A DNA stretch of 64,000 bases. It comes from Rhipicephalus microplus. Taxonomy: Eukaryota > Arthropoda > Arachnida > Ixodida > Ixodidae. Location of the stretch: NCBI RefSeq assembly GCF_043290135.1, contig NC_134705.1:41843771-41907770 (forward strand), read 5' to 3'. The position numbers and the translations under genes are program-made. Position 1 is the stretch's first letter; the number at the start of each line of letters is the position of its first letter. The notes beneath the pieces are model-generated. The model was not told the DNA's origin. It did not search any database and worked only from the letters and a program-made list of their open reading frames with translations. Positions 21,393-31,744 of the stretch are shown piece after piece.

Positions 21393-22407
21393 TGATTGTG
21401 CGTCACGCAGCGCCCCTTCGTCACTTCCGAAATGCGTCACCGACATGCCCGGGTACCTGCCGACTCTGTCGCCTACCGCTTCCGTGTTGTCTCCTCGTGC
21501 TTGCAACCATTTAGTTTTGCCTCACGATGCAAGTTTGAGGGCTGCTAGTGAGGCAAGTTGATTTAGTAGTCCCCGAAGAGGGAGCAGAGCTTCGGGGTGC
21601 TTCTTCGCCAAAATTTATTACCTAAAATTGAGAACGCACATTGCGATATTCCGAAAAGTACCGGCGCGTTTGGCTGGCAAGGATTTACAAAAAACTACTT
21701 GAAGAAACTCGGTGATATTTGCGTCTTCAGGTGTAACTTCATTCTGGGTAAGTGCCATAGCCAAGCACTTACCTACAAACAGAGATAGCTTACCGAGATA
21801 CTGTACATACAAACTTGTCCGCGACCACTGCGTGCACCATCAACATGTCAGGGAGGCGGTCAAAATCGTGATGGTGATCACGGAAATTCGGGTATTGCAT
21901 TGAAAGAAACTGTGAAAATGGATGCGAAACAATATTAGTTCACTCTGAAGTATAGCCGATCGGTTCGAGTTGGGGGGTCAGGATTTTCAAAAATTGGTCA
22001 ATTTGTTCCCTAACGCGGTCTCCATCATTTTCAGGGTCTCCACTGTATATTAGCATACAAAAAAAGTAAAATACAAGGTGAAAAAGGTGTCAAAACATTC
22101 GCGAAAAAAAAAAGTGATGACTGGCATTACCGCGGCACGCACCATGCGAAGTGTATCTGCCTCGCGTAATGTTTTCCTCGGCTGTTTCCACAAAGTTCAA
22201 TCAAACAGGCTCAGCATCAGCACTGTTTAAAACACTTGGGGGGGGGGGGGACGCGGCTACTTTGGTGGTGTGGGCCACAGCAATATATTAATATAAATTT
22301 TATATTTCTTGTAAACTTGCCCAGCTCTGCACGACTCATTCTCGAAGGGAGCTGCTGCGCTTCGCTCATCCACTCGTAAAATTGTGGCTCGAGAGACTTT
22401 GACCCTC
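21393..22407 (-). repeat. Dispersed 1-kb repeat, copy 1
   Basis: Reverse complement of 51,395-52,395 over its whole length, including the poly-C/G run and the blocks CTCGAACCGATCGGCTATAC and AAGTTTGTATGTACAGTATC. One conserved reading stretch on the minus strand is WMSEAQQLPSRMSRAELGKF (about 22,370-22,310). The coding-like segment and several GTAAG/CAG pairs could be exons of an unknown gene or transposon. I do not recognise the protein. Confidence 0.75.
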
Positions 22408-22410
22408 CCC

Positions 22411-22470
22411 TACGGCGTCTCTCATAATTATATGGTGCTTTTGGGACGTTAAACCCCACATGTCAATCAA
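22411..22470 (+). repeat. Ruka-like SINE 3' fragment
   Basis: About 60 bp matching the SINE body end (CTACGGCGTCTCTCATAAT...GTTAAACCCCACAT) and a short CAATCAA tail, abutting the dispersed repeat. Confidence 0.85.
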
Positions 22471-22757
22471 ATTTAACCGTGTGACACCCGAAATGAACCA
22501 CCTGGCTTTGCCACTACCCTGAACCTAGGCTTGTCGCATAATGCCCGCGCCCACCCAGGCGTCAATTAGCGAGACAAACACAATTTACGGCATCACTTAA
22601 ATTAAGAGGAATGAGCAACCCTTACCTGACAGGCGTAGTAATCGGGTTGCTTTTGTATCCAGGTAAGGTTCTGTTTGCGTCGCTGGTCCCAAGTGTCATC
22701 GCCGTTTTACCACATCTCGCACAGGACGGTCGGGTTTACCGGATCGAAGTTACTTAA

Positions 22758-23882
22758 GCTCTCTCTCAGTTGAATCTACATCCCGATATTTTCCATTGGA
22801 TTAAGGAATTTCTTGCTAGCCGATCACAGTCAGTACATATCAATAATTCCATTTCCGCCCCCCTCCCTGTAACATCTGGCGTTCCACAGGGCAGCGTCTT
22901 AGGCCCTCTGCTGTTTCTTATTTATATAAATGACCTCCCTCTACATGTTTCCTCTCAAATCCGAATGTTCGCAGATGATTGTGTCATCTACCGTACAATC
23001 ACTAACAATGCTGACCACGCTGTTCTGCAAGAAGATCTCAACAATATTCAGGATTGGTGCAACGAATGGCTGATGACCCTCAACCCCAACAAATGCAAGG
23101 TAGTATGTTTCACTCGCCGTCTTCAGCCATTATACACACCTTACACTATTGCTAACACTTCATTAGAAACAGTGGATACATTCAAGTACCTTGGTGTCAC
23201 ACTCTCACATGACTTAAACTGGTCGCCTCATATAGCATGCATTACCGCCTCGGCCAACCAAACCCTGGGATTTCTAAAACGCCACCTGCGTCATGCACCA
23301 CGCCACGTAAAACTTCTAGCATATAAGTCACTCGTACTCCCGAAACTAGAATACGCTTCTCCCATATGGTCACCTCATCAAGCATGTCTTATCAATACCC
23401 TAGAAGCCATTCAGAATCGCGCAGTAAGGTTTATTCAATCGTCATATTCCTATAACATCAGCATATCATTACTAAAAACACAGTCTGGTTTAAACACGCT
23501 ATCATACCGGCGCCGCATTGATTCATTAATCCTTTTTCACAAGTTTTTCTACAGCTCGCTTCATCATGCCCCATATATTTTGGCCCCGCCACCGCGCACA
23601 TCGCTGCGCACAGGGCACCACTTGCAAGTTTCTCGTCCACGCAGCCGCACTACAACATTTTCTGCATCTTTCTTTTGTCGATCATCAGTTGACTGGAACG
23701 GCCTGCCCCGCCATATCGTCGAAACCACCTGCTCATCATCATTTTCGGTAAAACTAAAATCTGCTGTTTTTCAATAAATGTATGTAGCCACTATTTTGTA
23801 AAAAAATGTGTGTTAACCCCACCCCTTATGTAATACCTCCAGTGCGGGGTCTTTAAGGAAAATAAAGTGAAGTGAAGTGAAG
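22758..23882 (+). mobile_element. CR1-like LINE, 5'-truncated, open RT end
   Basis: Truncated in the RT palm and complete to its 3' end: the coding frame, a 100-bp UTR and an AATAAAGTGAAGTGAAGTGAAG tail. The (GTGAA)n ending resembles the (CTTGA)n tail at 10,838. I found no convincing target duplication. Confidence 0.8.
22761..23777 (+). CDS. LINE reverse transcriptase, C-terminal two thirds
   Basis: Open without interruption from [13 protein letters not shown] to a stop at 23,777. Contains [20 protein letters not shown], the intact catalytic MFADDCVIY box (about 22,966), [11 protein letters not shown], and the thumb/tail motifs [27 protein letters not shown] and [11 protein letters not shown]. 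There is no natural initiation codon because the 5' end is missing. Lack of stops implies recent insertion. It could not act alone without the endonuclease. Confidence 0.85.
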   Translation, partial: LSQLNLHPDIFHWIKEFLASRSQSVHINNSISAPLPVTSGVPQGSVLGPLLFLIYINDLPLHVSSQIRMFADDCVIYRTITNNADHAVLQEDLNNIQDWCNEWLMTLNPNKCKVVCFTRRLQPLYTPYTIANTSLETVDTFKYLGVTLSHDLNWSPHIACITASANQTLGFLKRHLRHAPRHVKLLAYKSLVLPKLEYASPIWSPHQACLINTLEAIQNRAVRFIQSSYSYNISISLLKTQSGLNTLSYRRRIDSLILFHKFFYSSLHHAPYILAPPPRTSLRTGHHLQVSRPRSRTTTFSASFFCRSSVDWNGLPRHIVETTCSSSFSVKLKSAVFQ

Positions 23883-24038
23883 AAGTGCTGCACGGTGCGG
23901 TGTGCACAGCGCGGTCGACTACCGCAGAGGTCGAATTAAACTCATATTCTATGAAAACAGGCATTGCGAATACAACGCCGTGCTCATCTTGCGCGGGCAA
24001 CACAAAGGCTACGACTACAGATTCGTATACGATTTCAA

Positions 24039-24911
24039 GAGGTCGGCGCGGTCACTTGCGTCATAGAGTTTCCCAATATTAACTAGAGGGCACTCTGGCG
24101 CTGCTATCGTTAAGCGACCATGGGAATGATGGGTAGTACCAACGCCTCCTCTAAACAATGCCTGGGGAATGGCTCGCGCTCCCAGCGGAGTTGGCCTGCC
24201 TTCAGTTTCGAGCAAGCGCCGCGCGGTGGGGCTCACGACCGAGACTATTATCATGGCGACGGGTGGTACCAGATAAGTGTTTTTCATCTGCGGCCCATAG
24301 GGCCGCGTCAGTCGAGAGTTGTTCGAGACCTGCAACTGTACACCGCTATTTCAGAAGCTATGCAAAGTGTTGCGTTGTTGCACCGTCCGCCACAGGTGAC
24401 GCTAGCGACCGTGAACATTCTAAAATAAAGGAGAGAAAGGGTGTGGCAGCTGTTTTTCTTCTCATGCGGCAGGCATCTTCTAGAGGAGGCGTTGGTAGAA
24501 TGGTAGTACACACATTTGCCTAGTCCTTGTACTTGCGGGCGGCGAATCGTACTTGCGGCTTCGTTTATTACTGGTTACGGTTTGGTTTTGAAAGAAAGAG
24601 CAAACCCTTTTGAACTTAGGGACTTGATTCAAAATAGTAAGCTTAAAAAAATAAGGTTGTGAAGCGCAAATGGTGAACATTTGCTAATTTATGTTTTCGT
24701 TAAAAAACAGCTTCAAGCCACATGAACACACACGGAGCCAGAAGCAGGCCAGAAGTACGAAAATTAGTCAAATGTGTGTACTACCCATCATTCCCATGCT
24801 GGTTGAAGCACCGTGTGTTGCAACTCCCATAGACACTAGCGCCAGAGTTCCCTCTAGTAGGTATTGTGGAAAACTCTATGACTTGCGTATCCAGCACGAC
24901 CTACTGTATTT
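24039..24911. mobile_element. Repeat with long inverted ends (about 100 bp)
   Basis: 24,039-24,137 is inverted at 24,777-24,911: shared blocks include GTCATAGAGTTT, CTAGAGGG.ACTCTGGCGCT and ATGGGAATGATGGGTAGTA. The interior encodes nothing recognisable. Size and structure fit a non-autonomous DNA transposon. A third partial block (GGTAGTACACACATTTGCC) is at 24,500. Confidence 0.6.
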
Positions 24912-25275
24912 ACTGACCTGCCCAGCGAGCGAAGCGCCAGCACGCCCTTTCTGGTACTGGTTTTGCCGCTATGTGCTCTGTAGCGCTACAACTTACCCCA
25001 TCCGCACCGGTTGCTGACGGCCAAAACATAGGCCACCGCGCTTTTTTTTTCCTCTGCTTGCGCGACACTGGGAGAAAAGCAGCAATGTTTACGCGTGCAG
25101 ACACTCTGGACGATTGAAAAAAAAATGAATAAAAGCCTCTTTTTGAATAAACTTAAAAGTATAATGGCGATCTTTTGCTACCATCTCCTCGTGCCGAGAT
25201 GCGATAGAAGCGTGCAGGTAGGTGCAGTTTGTACACCAGCGAAGCGAGGTTTCTTGGTGCAAATGAACCATCACG

Positions 25276-28089
25276 ATGGTGGTGTGCTGCGTGCCTTTCT
25301 GCGAATTAAGGCAAGGGAATACTTCTGATGTCACTTTTCATGAGTTTTCATTGACCGAGGTTGGTGAAAAATGAATCAAGGTGATTTCTAGAAAGGGTAA
25401 GTCTGCTCAATTAGGCGTTGTCTGGCATGCTGAAAATGTAATGGGTTGTAAATGACTACGTGTCTTTAAAAGAGTGAGTTGCTGGGCTGGTTGGTGGTGC
25501 ATGACACACTCAGACGCATATTAGCGCAAAAAATAAAAATAAACCAACAACCTCAACAAAGTAAATGACGACGTGCTATACTCACAACTTTTTATTAGCA
25601 AAAAAAAAAAAGATGACAAGAGTGCACATATGGAAGCCATGTCACTACATGTGGTTATGCAACTAGGTTTTCAAACACACCCATTGTGGTGAAAAGCAGT
25701 TTCTTCGAGATTGCTTTGGTAGCTTATTTACATTACCAAAAAGAGCAGAGATCGTTGCATAAGTGGATATTTATCCTCTGTCGCTTATTAGTTCGACCTC
25801 GAACTTGAATTTATGTGCTACCGCGTCTGATATAAACGTGTTAGTTTACCCGTCTAGCGCATGCATGACAAAAGGACATATACGTGAAAACTTTTCTCCC
25901 AATGAAAAGTGGAGAGTAGCGTGTGTCCTTGTCTTCTTTCTTGTGGTCATCCGTTTTATTTAGTGCTAATGTATCTCAGCCAGTTACGTGTGTCACATGG
26001 TTAACGAGGTGAAGTCATACGCTCACTTCATAACTGTGTTTTATTCACTTCACCACCATGGTATAAACTTCTAACAGCATGAAATACTCCTTAGAAAAGA
26101 ACAATAAATTTTGTATTTTACTCACAATATTTCACTGAATGTTCATCTTCTTCCTTTCAAGGTGCTGGCAATGAAGTTTGGCTCCCAAATGACAGGTCGA
26201 AGGTGTGCAGTGCGCGCTTTGCTCTAACCGACTATAAGCCGAGGCTAAAGATAAAAAGACTGAAAGCGGATGCTGTGCCGTCAGTGTTTCAACACTACCC
26301 AAAGTACATGGTGCCGTCCGTGGCAAAAGTTCGCCGCACCTTGCAACGTTCAAATGTTCAGGAACATGGACACTGCCCAAAGAAAAAAAGTGACTAACAA
26401 TGTTTAATGCTTGACGTCTCCCCACGGCTCTTGCATACAAATTGGACCAATGAAAACGAATTTCAAGGAAAGGCGTATAACAGAACACAATTTTTTAGTG
26501 CAGGAAGAAAACAGGTTCAGCCCCGGTGCAGCAGAGCTTGACATCGAGTGACATGTCATCAGTACCATCCGTAAACACAATTGCGGGACCGTCCTCAGAT
26601 TTTATGCACCCTCCCACCGAATTTGAACACACAAAACCGCCTGAAACTGCCCCAGGCGAGAAAGTAAAAAAAATACCGACGCTCCACGACCACGCAAACA
26701 ACTATAACTAGCTGTCACAGGTCCCGTTAATTCGGTAGGCGATCGCCGGGCTAATTCCAAGGGCCGAAGTATCGGCCCCCCCGAACCGCACCACGAAAGC
26801 GTGGACAATTTAGAAGTGGCCCTATTTGGCGCACCAGCGGACGCCGGCTGTGGCCAAAAGAACAAGTCAGAGCCGAGAGTTGATAAACAAAACTATATTC
26901 TCAATAATGGCAGATAAAAACGATACACAAGTAGGCACACTCGACAATAGTTGAATACAATATGTCACCAATCAAACAATGTACTACACAGTACAATCAG
27001 CCACACTCGAAACATAGGACACAGACAATACGCACTACAATGCAGTCGCATGCATCGAACAACCAAGACACTTAAAGACTAAAGAGTTAAGAGACTTATT
27101 CAGTCCAAAGGCCTTGGAACAGAAGTCTGAATGATACTCTTCCGAGAATCACTCACTCAAAGTCCAGCGTTGTTGTCGTTCCGCTGCCCCCGAAGTTTCT
27201 CTTCCAGGAAACCTCGCGTCTTCAAATGGCCACTCTCCAAGCTTCAAACTTCTTCGCCGGAAACACTCCGGCTTCCCACACGCAGCTGTTGCCACGCGTC
27301 TTCGCTCGATAGCGGTAGGCACACACTCTTGCCTGTAGCTCGAGTCTTCACCCCTCGGGTGGTAATCCTCTTCTTCTCCTCCTTTGTCACGGAAGACAAA
27401 AGACTTCGCCCATAAGGCGGAACACCCTACGCATTCTGGCGCATACTTTCTTCTTCTTCTGCTTTGTCACTAAGAACAAAACCTTCACCGACAGACGCGG
27501 CGGGATACCCTACGCACTATAGCGTTAACTTCCTTCTTCTGCTGATCTCCCATCTCTGCTGTTCGGTTAAATACCTTCCGCGCGAGATTCCAGAAAGTTC
27601 TCATCATTTCGTCGGCGCGATACGCAGCGAAGGCTGGGGGGGGGGGGGGGGAAAGGGCGAGACGATACGGGGGCCGTCCGCGACGGATTACGCAACCCGG
27701 CATCACCACGCCCCTTTTTATCGAGAAATTTCCAGGGCTTGCTCGGGCGCCGATAAGAGCAGGTTCGTCGGTGAACCCACGCTTCCGAGGGCAGAGGGAC
27801 GCGCGTCCGGGGAGTCTTTGGATGCTTGTTTTCTTTTTTTTATCGTTGCCCTCGAGGAATCCTTCCGGCGTTTCGTCGCGAGAATTTGGTGGCGCGCCCT
27901 TTTTGAGCGCTCGTTTTGTGACACCAGCCAGTAGATGCGCCATGTCATGACTTCCGCAAAATCATCGCGCCGAAAGTGCCAAACCATGGCAAGGAATAAT
28001 GCTGCATTAAAAGCGCAAATAGCCAAGCTGAACCGTGAAGTTGCAGAGGTTAATCTGCTCTCCAAAAGAGCAAACGCTGCAGTCTTGCA
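25276..28089 (+). pseudogene. THAP-domain gene, broken, three recognisable exons
   Basis: Exon 1, 25,276-25,396: MVVCCVPFCELRQGNTSDVT then FHEF, a THAP start with the C-x4-C zinc pair. TGA at 25,372-25,374 stands where THAP domains have an invariant tryptophan. Donor GTAAGT at 25,397. Exon 2 starts at 26,162 after a TTTCAAG acceptor, keeps phase 1, and gives KVCSARFALTDYKPRLK and LKADAVPSVF. The expected C-x2-H histidine is arginine; the AVPxxF box is kept. A serine/proline-rich linker follows (about 26,526-26,711). Coiled-coil sequence (LKAQIAKLNREVAEV) runs to 28,089 with donor GTAAAG. A solo LTR lies between linker and coil. THAP proteins bind DNA through this domain; two lost core residues mean this copy should not. 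It may derive from a P-like transposon or a host gene. Confidence 0.75.
26713..27923. mobile_element. Solo LTR, 1.2 kb
   Basis: Starts TGTCACAGG and ends TTTTGTGACA. Flanks CTAGC (26,708-26,712) and CCAGC (27,924-27,928) are a 5-bp duplication with one mismatch. No internal retroviral coding sequence exists, so it is probably a solo LTR left by recombination. It contains a degenerate tandem pair of about 85 bp (27,370-27,540) and a long G run near 27,640. Orientation cannot be fixed because both ends read TGTCACA. Confidence 0.65.
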
Positions 28090-28649
28090 GGTAAAGTTGA
28101 TTGCTGTTGTTTGCTGTTGGTGCTGTTTCATTTCAAAACTGTTGCAGAGTGTTTTTATTGATTATTAATGTACCTGCAATCGACATTTGCCATTTTAGAC
28201 GAATGTATTTATGCGCAAAATTGTCTGTATTGGGTTGTTTTCTGTGCGCGCTGGATGCCGCGGCCACTGTCAAATGTCATAGTCCTTGCCCTTTCTTGTC
28301 CAGACAGTAAATTCAATCCAGCTGAGTGTGCGACAATAAGTCTACCTTTGTGTACACGTATAACTGGTATCATGAGTTAAATGAACATTTGGTGGGCCAG
28401 CACTTTTTACAACCTGTCTCTGTCATCCTTGTTTCTTGTTTTGCACGCTGATACATGTGTTTGTATCTGATTTGCGGTTCTATTTAAAAAATAATGGACT
28501 CAAATGTCAACTAAAGTGCAAAAGAAGATTCTCAAAGTCACATGAAATAAAATTATTCAAGATACCCGCCATATTTACTCAATGAGTGATGAAACTCTTC
28601 TCGAACCGGCGGTAACCCATGCGTTTCCATGCATCCACCAGCACTCAGG
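28090..28649. other. No gene recognised
   Basis: Sequence after the THAP coiled-coil exon. It may hold intron or degraded 3' sequence of that pseudogene; I see no further exon. Confidence 0.5.
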
Positions 28650-28876
28650 ATGGATGGATGGATTGATATAGCTGTACCCTTTAGATCGGGCAGTGGCTAG
28701 CGCCACCAAGCCATAATACTTAATGAACCGAAAACTAGATTTTTTTCCCTTAAATAGTCAGGTTGAAGATTCGTACTTCGCAGCGAAGGATTTAATTTTC
28801 ACTCGTGCCTTGACTTTAGCCACCAATCAGATAACCTCCTTCTAATTAATTCTACCCGCTTAAAGTCTATTTTGCC

Positions 28877-29110
28877 TGCCCCGCCGCGGTGGTCTAGTGG
28901 CTAAGGTACTCGGCTGCTGACCCGCAGGGCGCGGGTTCGAATCCCGGCTGCGGCGGCTGCATTTTCGATGGAGGCGGAAATGTTGTAGGCCCGTGTGCTC
29001 AGATTTGGGTGCACGTTAAAGAACCCCAGGTGGTCAAAATTTCCGGAGCCCTCCACTACGGCGTCTCTCATAATCATATCGTGGTTTTGGGACGTTAAAC
29101 CCCACAAATC
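28877..29110 (+). mobile_element. Ruka-like SINE, full length
   Basis: tRNA-like head (GGTCTAGTGGCTAAGG and B box GGTTCGAATCC), body, and a very short AAATC tail. 15-bp duplication AAAGTCTATTTTGCC at 28,862-28,876 and 29,111-29,125. The short tail suggests age or tail loss. Confidence 0.95.
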
Positions 29111-29852
29111 AAAGTCTATTTTGCCCTCCCTGTCCCTAAACCCCAGTGCTTTGAAAAACTCAGCGCTATCATCCTGAATTATAGGGTGAAGCTCTTTACA
29201 GAGCATTATCAAGTGTTCGGCAGTTTCTTCTTCCTCTCCAAAGGCACTGCATACCGTGTCTACCCCTTCCTATTTGGTCCAATATGTCTTGGTTCGCAAT
29301 ACTCCCGTCCTAGCCTCAAACAGTAGAGAACTTCCCCGAGTATTATCATAGATCCTTTCCTTGGCAATTTCCTGCTTAAACGTTTGATAGATCTCTAGTG
29401 CGGACTTCTTAATCATGCCAAATCTCCACATATCGGTCTCAGCTTCCTTCACCTTTTTCTTAACCGATAATTCTGCTTGGTTTGGCCCCCTGCTGTTTTC
29501 CAAGTATTAACCAGTCAATTTTCTGGTTCGCTTCCTCCATTTGTATCGAAATTTTTCATGTAAAAGTAGCTGAATACCTTCCTAGCCCAACGCTCCTCCC
29601 CCATTTCTCTCAATCGCTTCTCAAATTTTATCTTGCTGCTATCTTCCTTGCCCTCTAATGATGTCCATCCCATATCACCTTGTACACCCTGATTCGGTGT
29701 ATTCCCGTGAGCTCCTAAGGCAAGCCTACCTATTCCACGTTGCTTAATTTCTAATCTTGCTTGAACTTCTGATCTCATGCATAAGACCGCATTGTCGAAC
29801 GTCAGACCAGGAACCATGACCCCTTTCCATATTCCTCTCACAACATCATACC

Positions 29853-30034
29853 GATTGTTAAGAGTCCGACGGAATCCCGTCTGGAAGGGGACAAACATAG
29901 TGCAAAATAACAAAAACAAAAACGCTCGCCAAGGTAAAATACACAAAACTTCAAAAGACGTTTCGGCTCCCCAAACGGGAGCCTTGTTTGTGTATTTCAC
30001 CTTGGTCGGCGTTTTTGTTTCTGTTATTTCGCAC
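29853..30034. mobile_element. Foldback-type insertion
   Basis: 182-bp insertion absent from the related LINE copy at 46,600, flanked by CATCATACC (29,844-29,852 and 30,035-30,043). Most of it is an inverted repeat: 29,900-29,947 pairs with 29,987-30,034 over about 48 bp with a few mismatches. The loop holds a smaller hairpin, GGCTCCCCAAACGGGAGCC. No coding capacity. Confidence 0.85.
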
Positions 30035-31744
30035 CATCATACCTAGCGTATTTCCACAGTGCCCTATTTTTCATCACTGCTGCGTTCCAGTTACCTTTAC
30101 TCGTCACGTATATTTCGTGTTCCCTTAGGTACTCGGTCCCATTGCTTATCCATACGCCCAGATATTTGTATTTATCTGTTATCTCTAGCAGGACACCCTG
30201 TATCCTAAGATCACCACCTTCATTATCATTAAAAATCATGACTTCTAAATGTTCCTGACTGAATTTGAAATCTAACCTATCTCCCTCATTACCACAGATG
30301 TCCATCAATCTCTGCAAGTCTTTCTTGTTGGCGGCCATTAGTACTATATCATCTGCGTACATTAATGCTGGTAGTACCTGATCAATGAGTTTTCCTTGTT
30401 TGACGAAAGAGAGGTTGAAGCCAAGCCCACTTCCCTCTAATTTGGCCTCTAATCCTTAATTGTAGGTACGTTATGAATAACAAGGGTAACAGAGGACACC
30501 CCTGCCTCAGTCCCCGTTTCAACTCTGTGGGCTTGGATACCTGTTTTTCCCACTTTATAACTACCTTGTTACCTTTATAGATTTCCTTTAAAAGATTAGT
30601 GACTCCATCTTCCACACCTAGTGTGTACAGTATTCCCCACAAGTCCTCTTGAACGACGCTATCGTACGTTCCCTTGATATCCAAAAATGCTAGCCACAGG
30701 GGCCTGAGTTTCTTTTCCGCTATATTGATGCACTGCGTCAGTGAGAACAGATTGTCTTCCACCCTCCTGTGTTTCCGAAACCCATTCTGCAGTTTCTCTA
30801 GCACCCCCTCATCCTCTATTCATGCTTGCAGTCTTTCCTTCATGATCTGCATCACCAGCCCGTAGACCACTGATGTCACTGTTATAGGACGAAAGTTGTT
30901 TTTGTCAGCTTTGTCCCCCTTTCCTTTATAGATCATGCTCATCCTGCTAAGATTCCATCCATCGGGGACTTTACCATCGATTATTGTGCTCACTGCCTCT
31001 CTCAAAGTCTATTTAGACTTCGAACCCGATGTCTTTATCAGTATAATTGGAATGCCATCTGGGCCTGTTGATGTACTACTTGGAACCCTCTTCTCAACCC
31101 TTTCCCACTCTCGTTGTGAAAATGGAGCCATTGTGCCACTTGATCCATCCTTGTCTGTTGTGGTGCATATGGCACTTCTTTGTTGAAATTTTCTGTCACC
31201 CTTCTTATATTACTCAATAGCTTCGTCCCCTTCTAGCCTAGCACCTTGAGCTGTAGGTATAAACCTCTGCTCTAGGCTTGTTTCAATTCTTAGGGAGTTT
31301 AGATGGTTCCAAAATTTTGCAGCTGCCTTTCTGTCCTTATTATGTACTTCTGCCAGCCACTGAGCACCCTTTTTTCTAATCTTTTCATTGATCAGAAGGG
31401 ATGCCTCCCTTCGAGAGCTTAGAAAAATGTCCCATTTTCTTTCAACATCATCTGTCGGTTCACCCCGCTGCTTAGCATGTCTGTGTTCCCTAGAGGCTTC
31501 CTGACGTTTTGCTCTGGCTCTCTTAACTTCCTCATCACACCAACTTTTGGGTCTGCTTGTCCGGGGTGACTAGTCACGTGCCTTAGCACGCTCCAGCCCA
31601 AACAAACTAGATTTGTGTATGTCCACACTCTTTTATTATCCTCAGTGATTGCTTTCTCAATTTGTTTAGTAGCAATTTCCATTTGCCTTTCTGAATGAAA
31701 ATTTTCCTGTACTTGCTCATCTTGTCTCCTTCCCACTTTCGCCG

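Larger units (their letters stand above)
28650..31740 (-). mobile_element. LINE with C-terminal zinc knuckle, copy A
   Basis: Minus-strand non-LTR element, 5'-truncated near 31,740 and ending at a GGATGGATGG tail at 28,650. A related copy lies at 45,640-47,228. It carries a full-length SINE (28,877-29,110) and a foldback insertion (29,853-30,034). Confidence 0.8.
28800..31740 (-). pseudogene. LINE RT and C-terminal domain, copy A
   Basis: Order on the minus strand: a linker before RT (31,736-31,420), RT start GKVPDGWNLSRMSMIYKGKG and NNFRPITVTSVVY (31,000-30,850), LAFLDIKGTYDSV (about 30,690), LKRGLRQGCPL (about 30,525), catalytic YADDIVLM (about 30,360), YLGVWISNGTEYL, then a long C-terminal region. 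Stops and frameshifts occur throughout, for example near 30,460 and 29,515. The knuckle seen in copy B (CSACEEKEKIAEH, then L-x2-C) is disrupted here by changes near 29,240. I could not place the family more precisely. Confidence 0.75.

Noticed and set aside
23458..23640. Minus-strand cysteine-containing small frame as a secreted peptide
   Set aside because: It is the shadow of the open LINE RT on the plus strand; no signal peptide or splice context.
27464..27934. 156-residue open frame as a gene
   Set aside because: It lies within the solo LTR, crosses its border and a poly-G run, and shows no known domain.
28877..28960. tRNA gene at the SINE head (also 39,606 and 53,233)
   Set aside because: The A- and B-box-like motifs and tRNA-like arm are followed each time by the same SINE body and AATC tail with target duplications, so these are SINE heads, not functional tRNA genes.
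29950..30000. Hammerhead ribozyme in the foldback insertion
   Set aside because: A CCGAAACGTC-like stretch is present on the minus strand, but the CTGATGA core box is missing on both strands.
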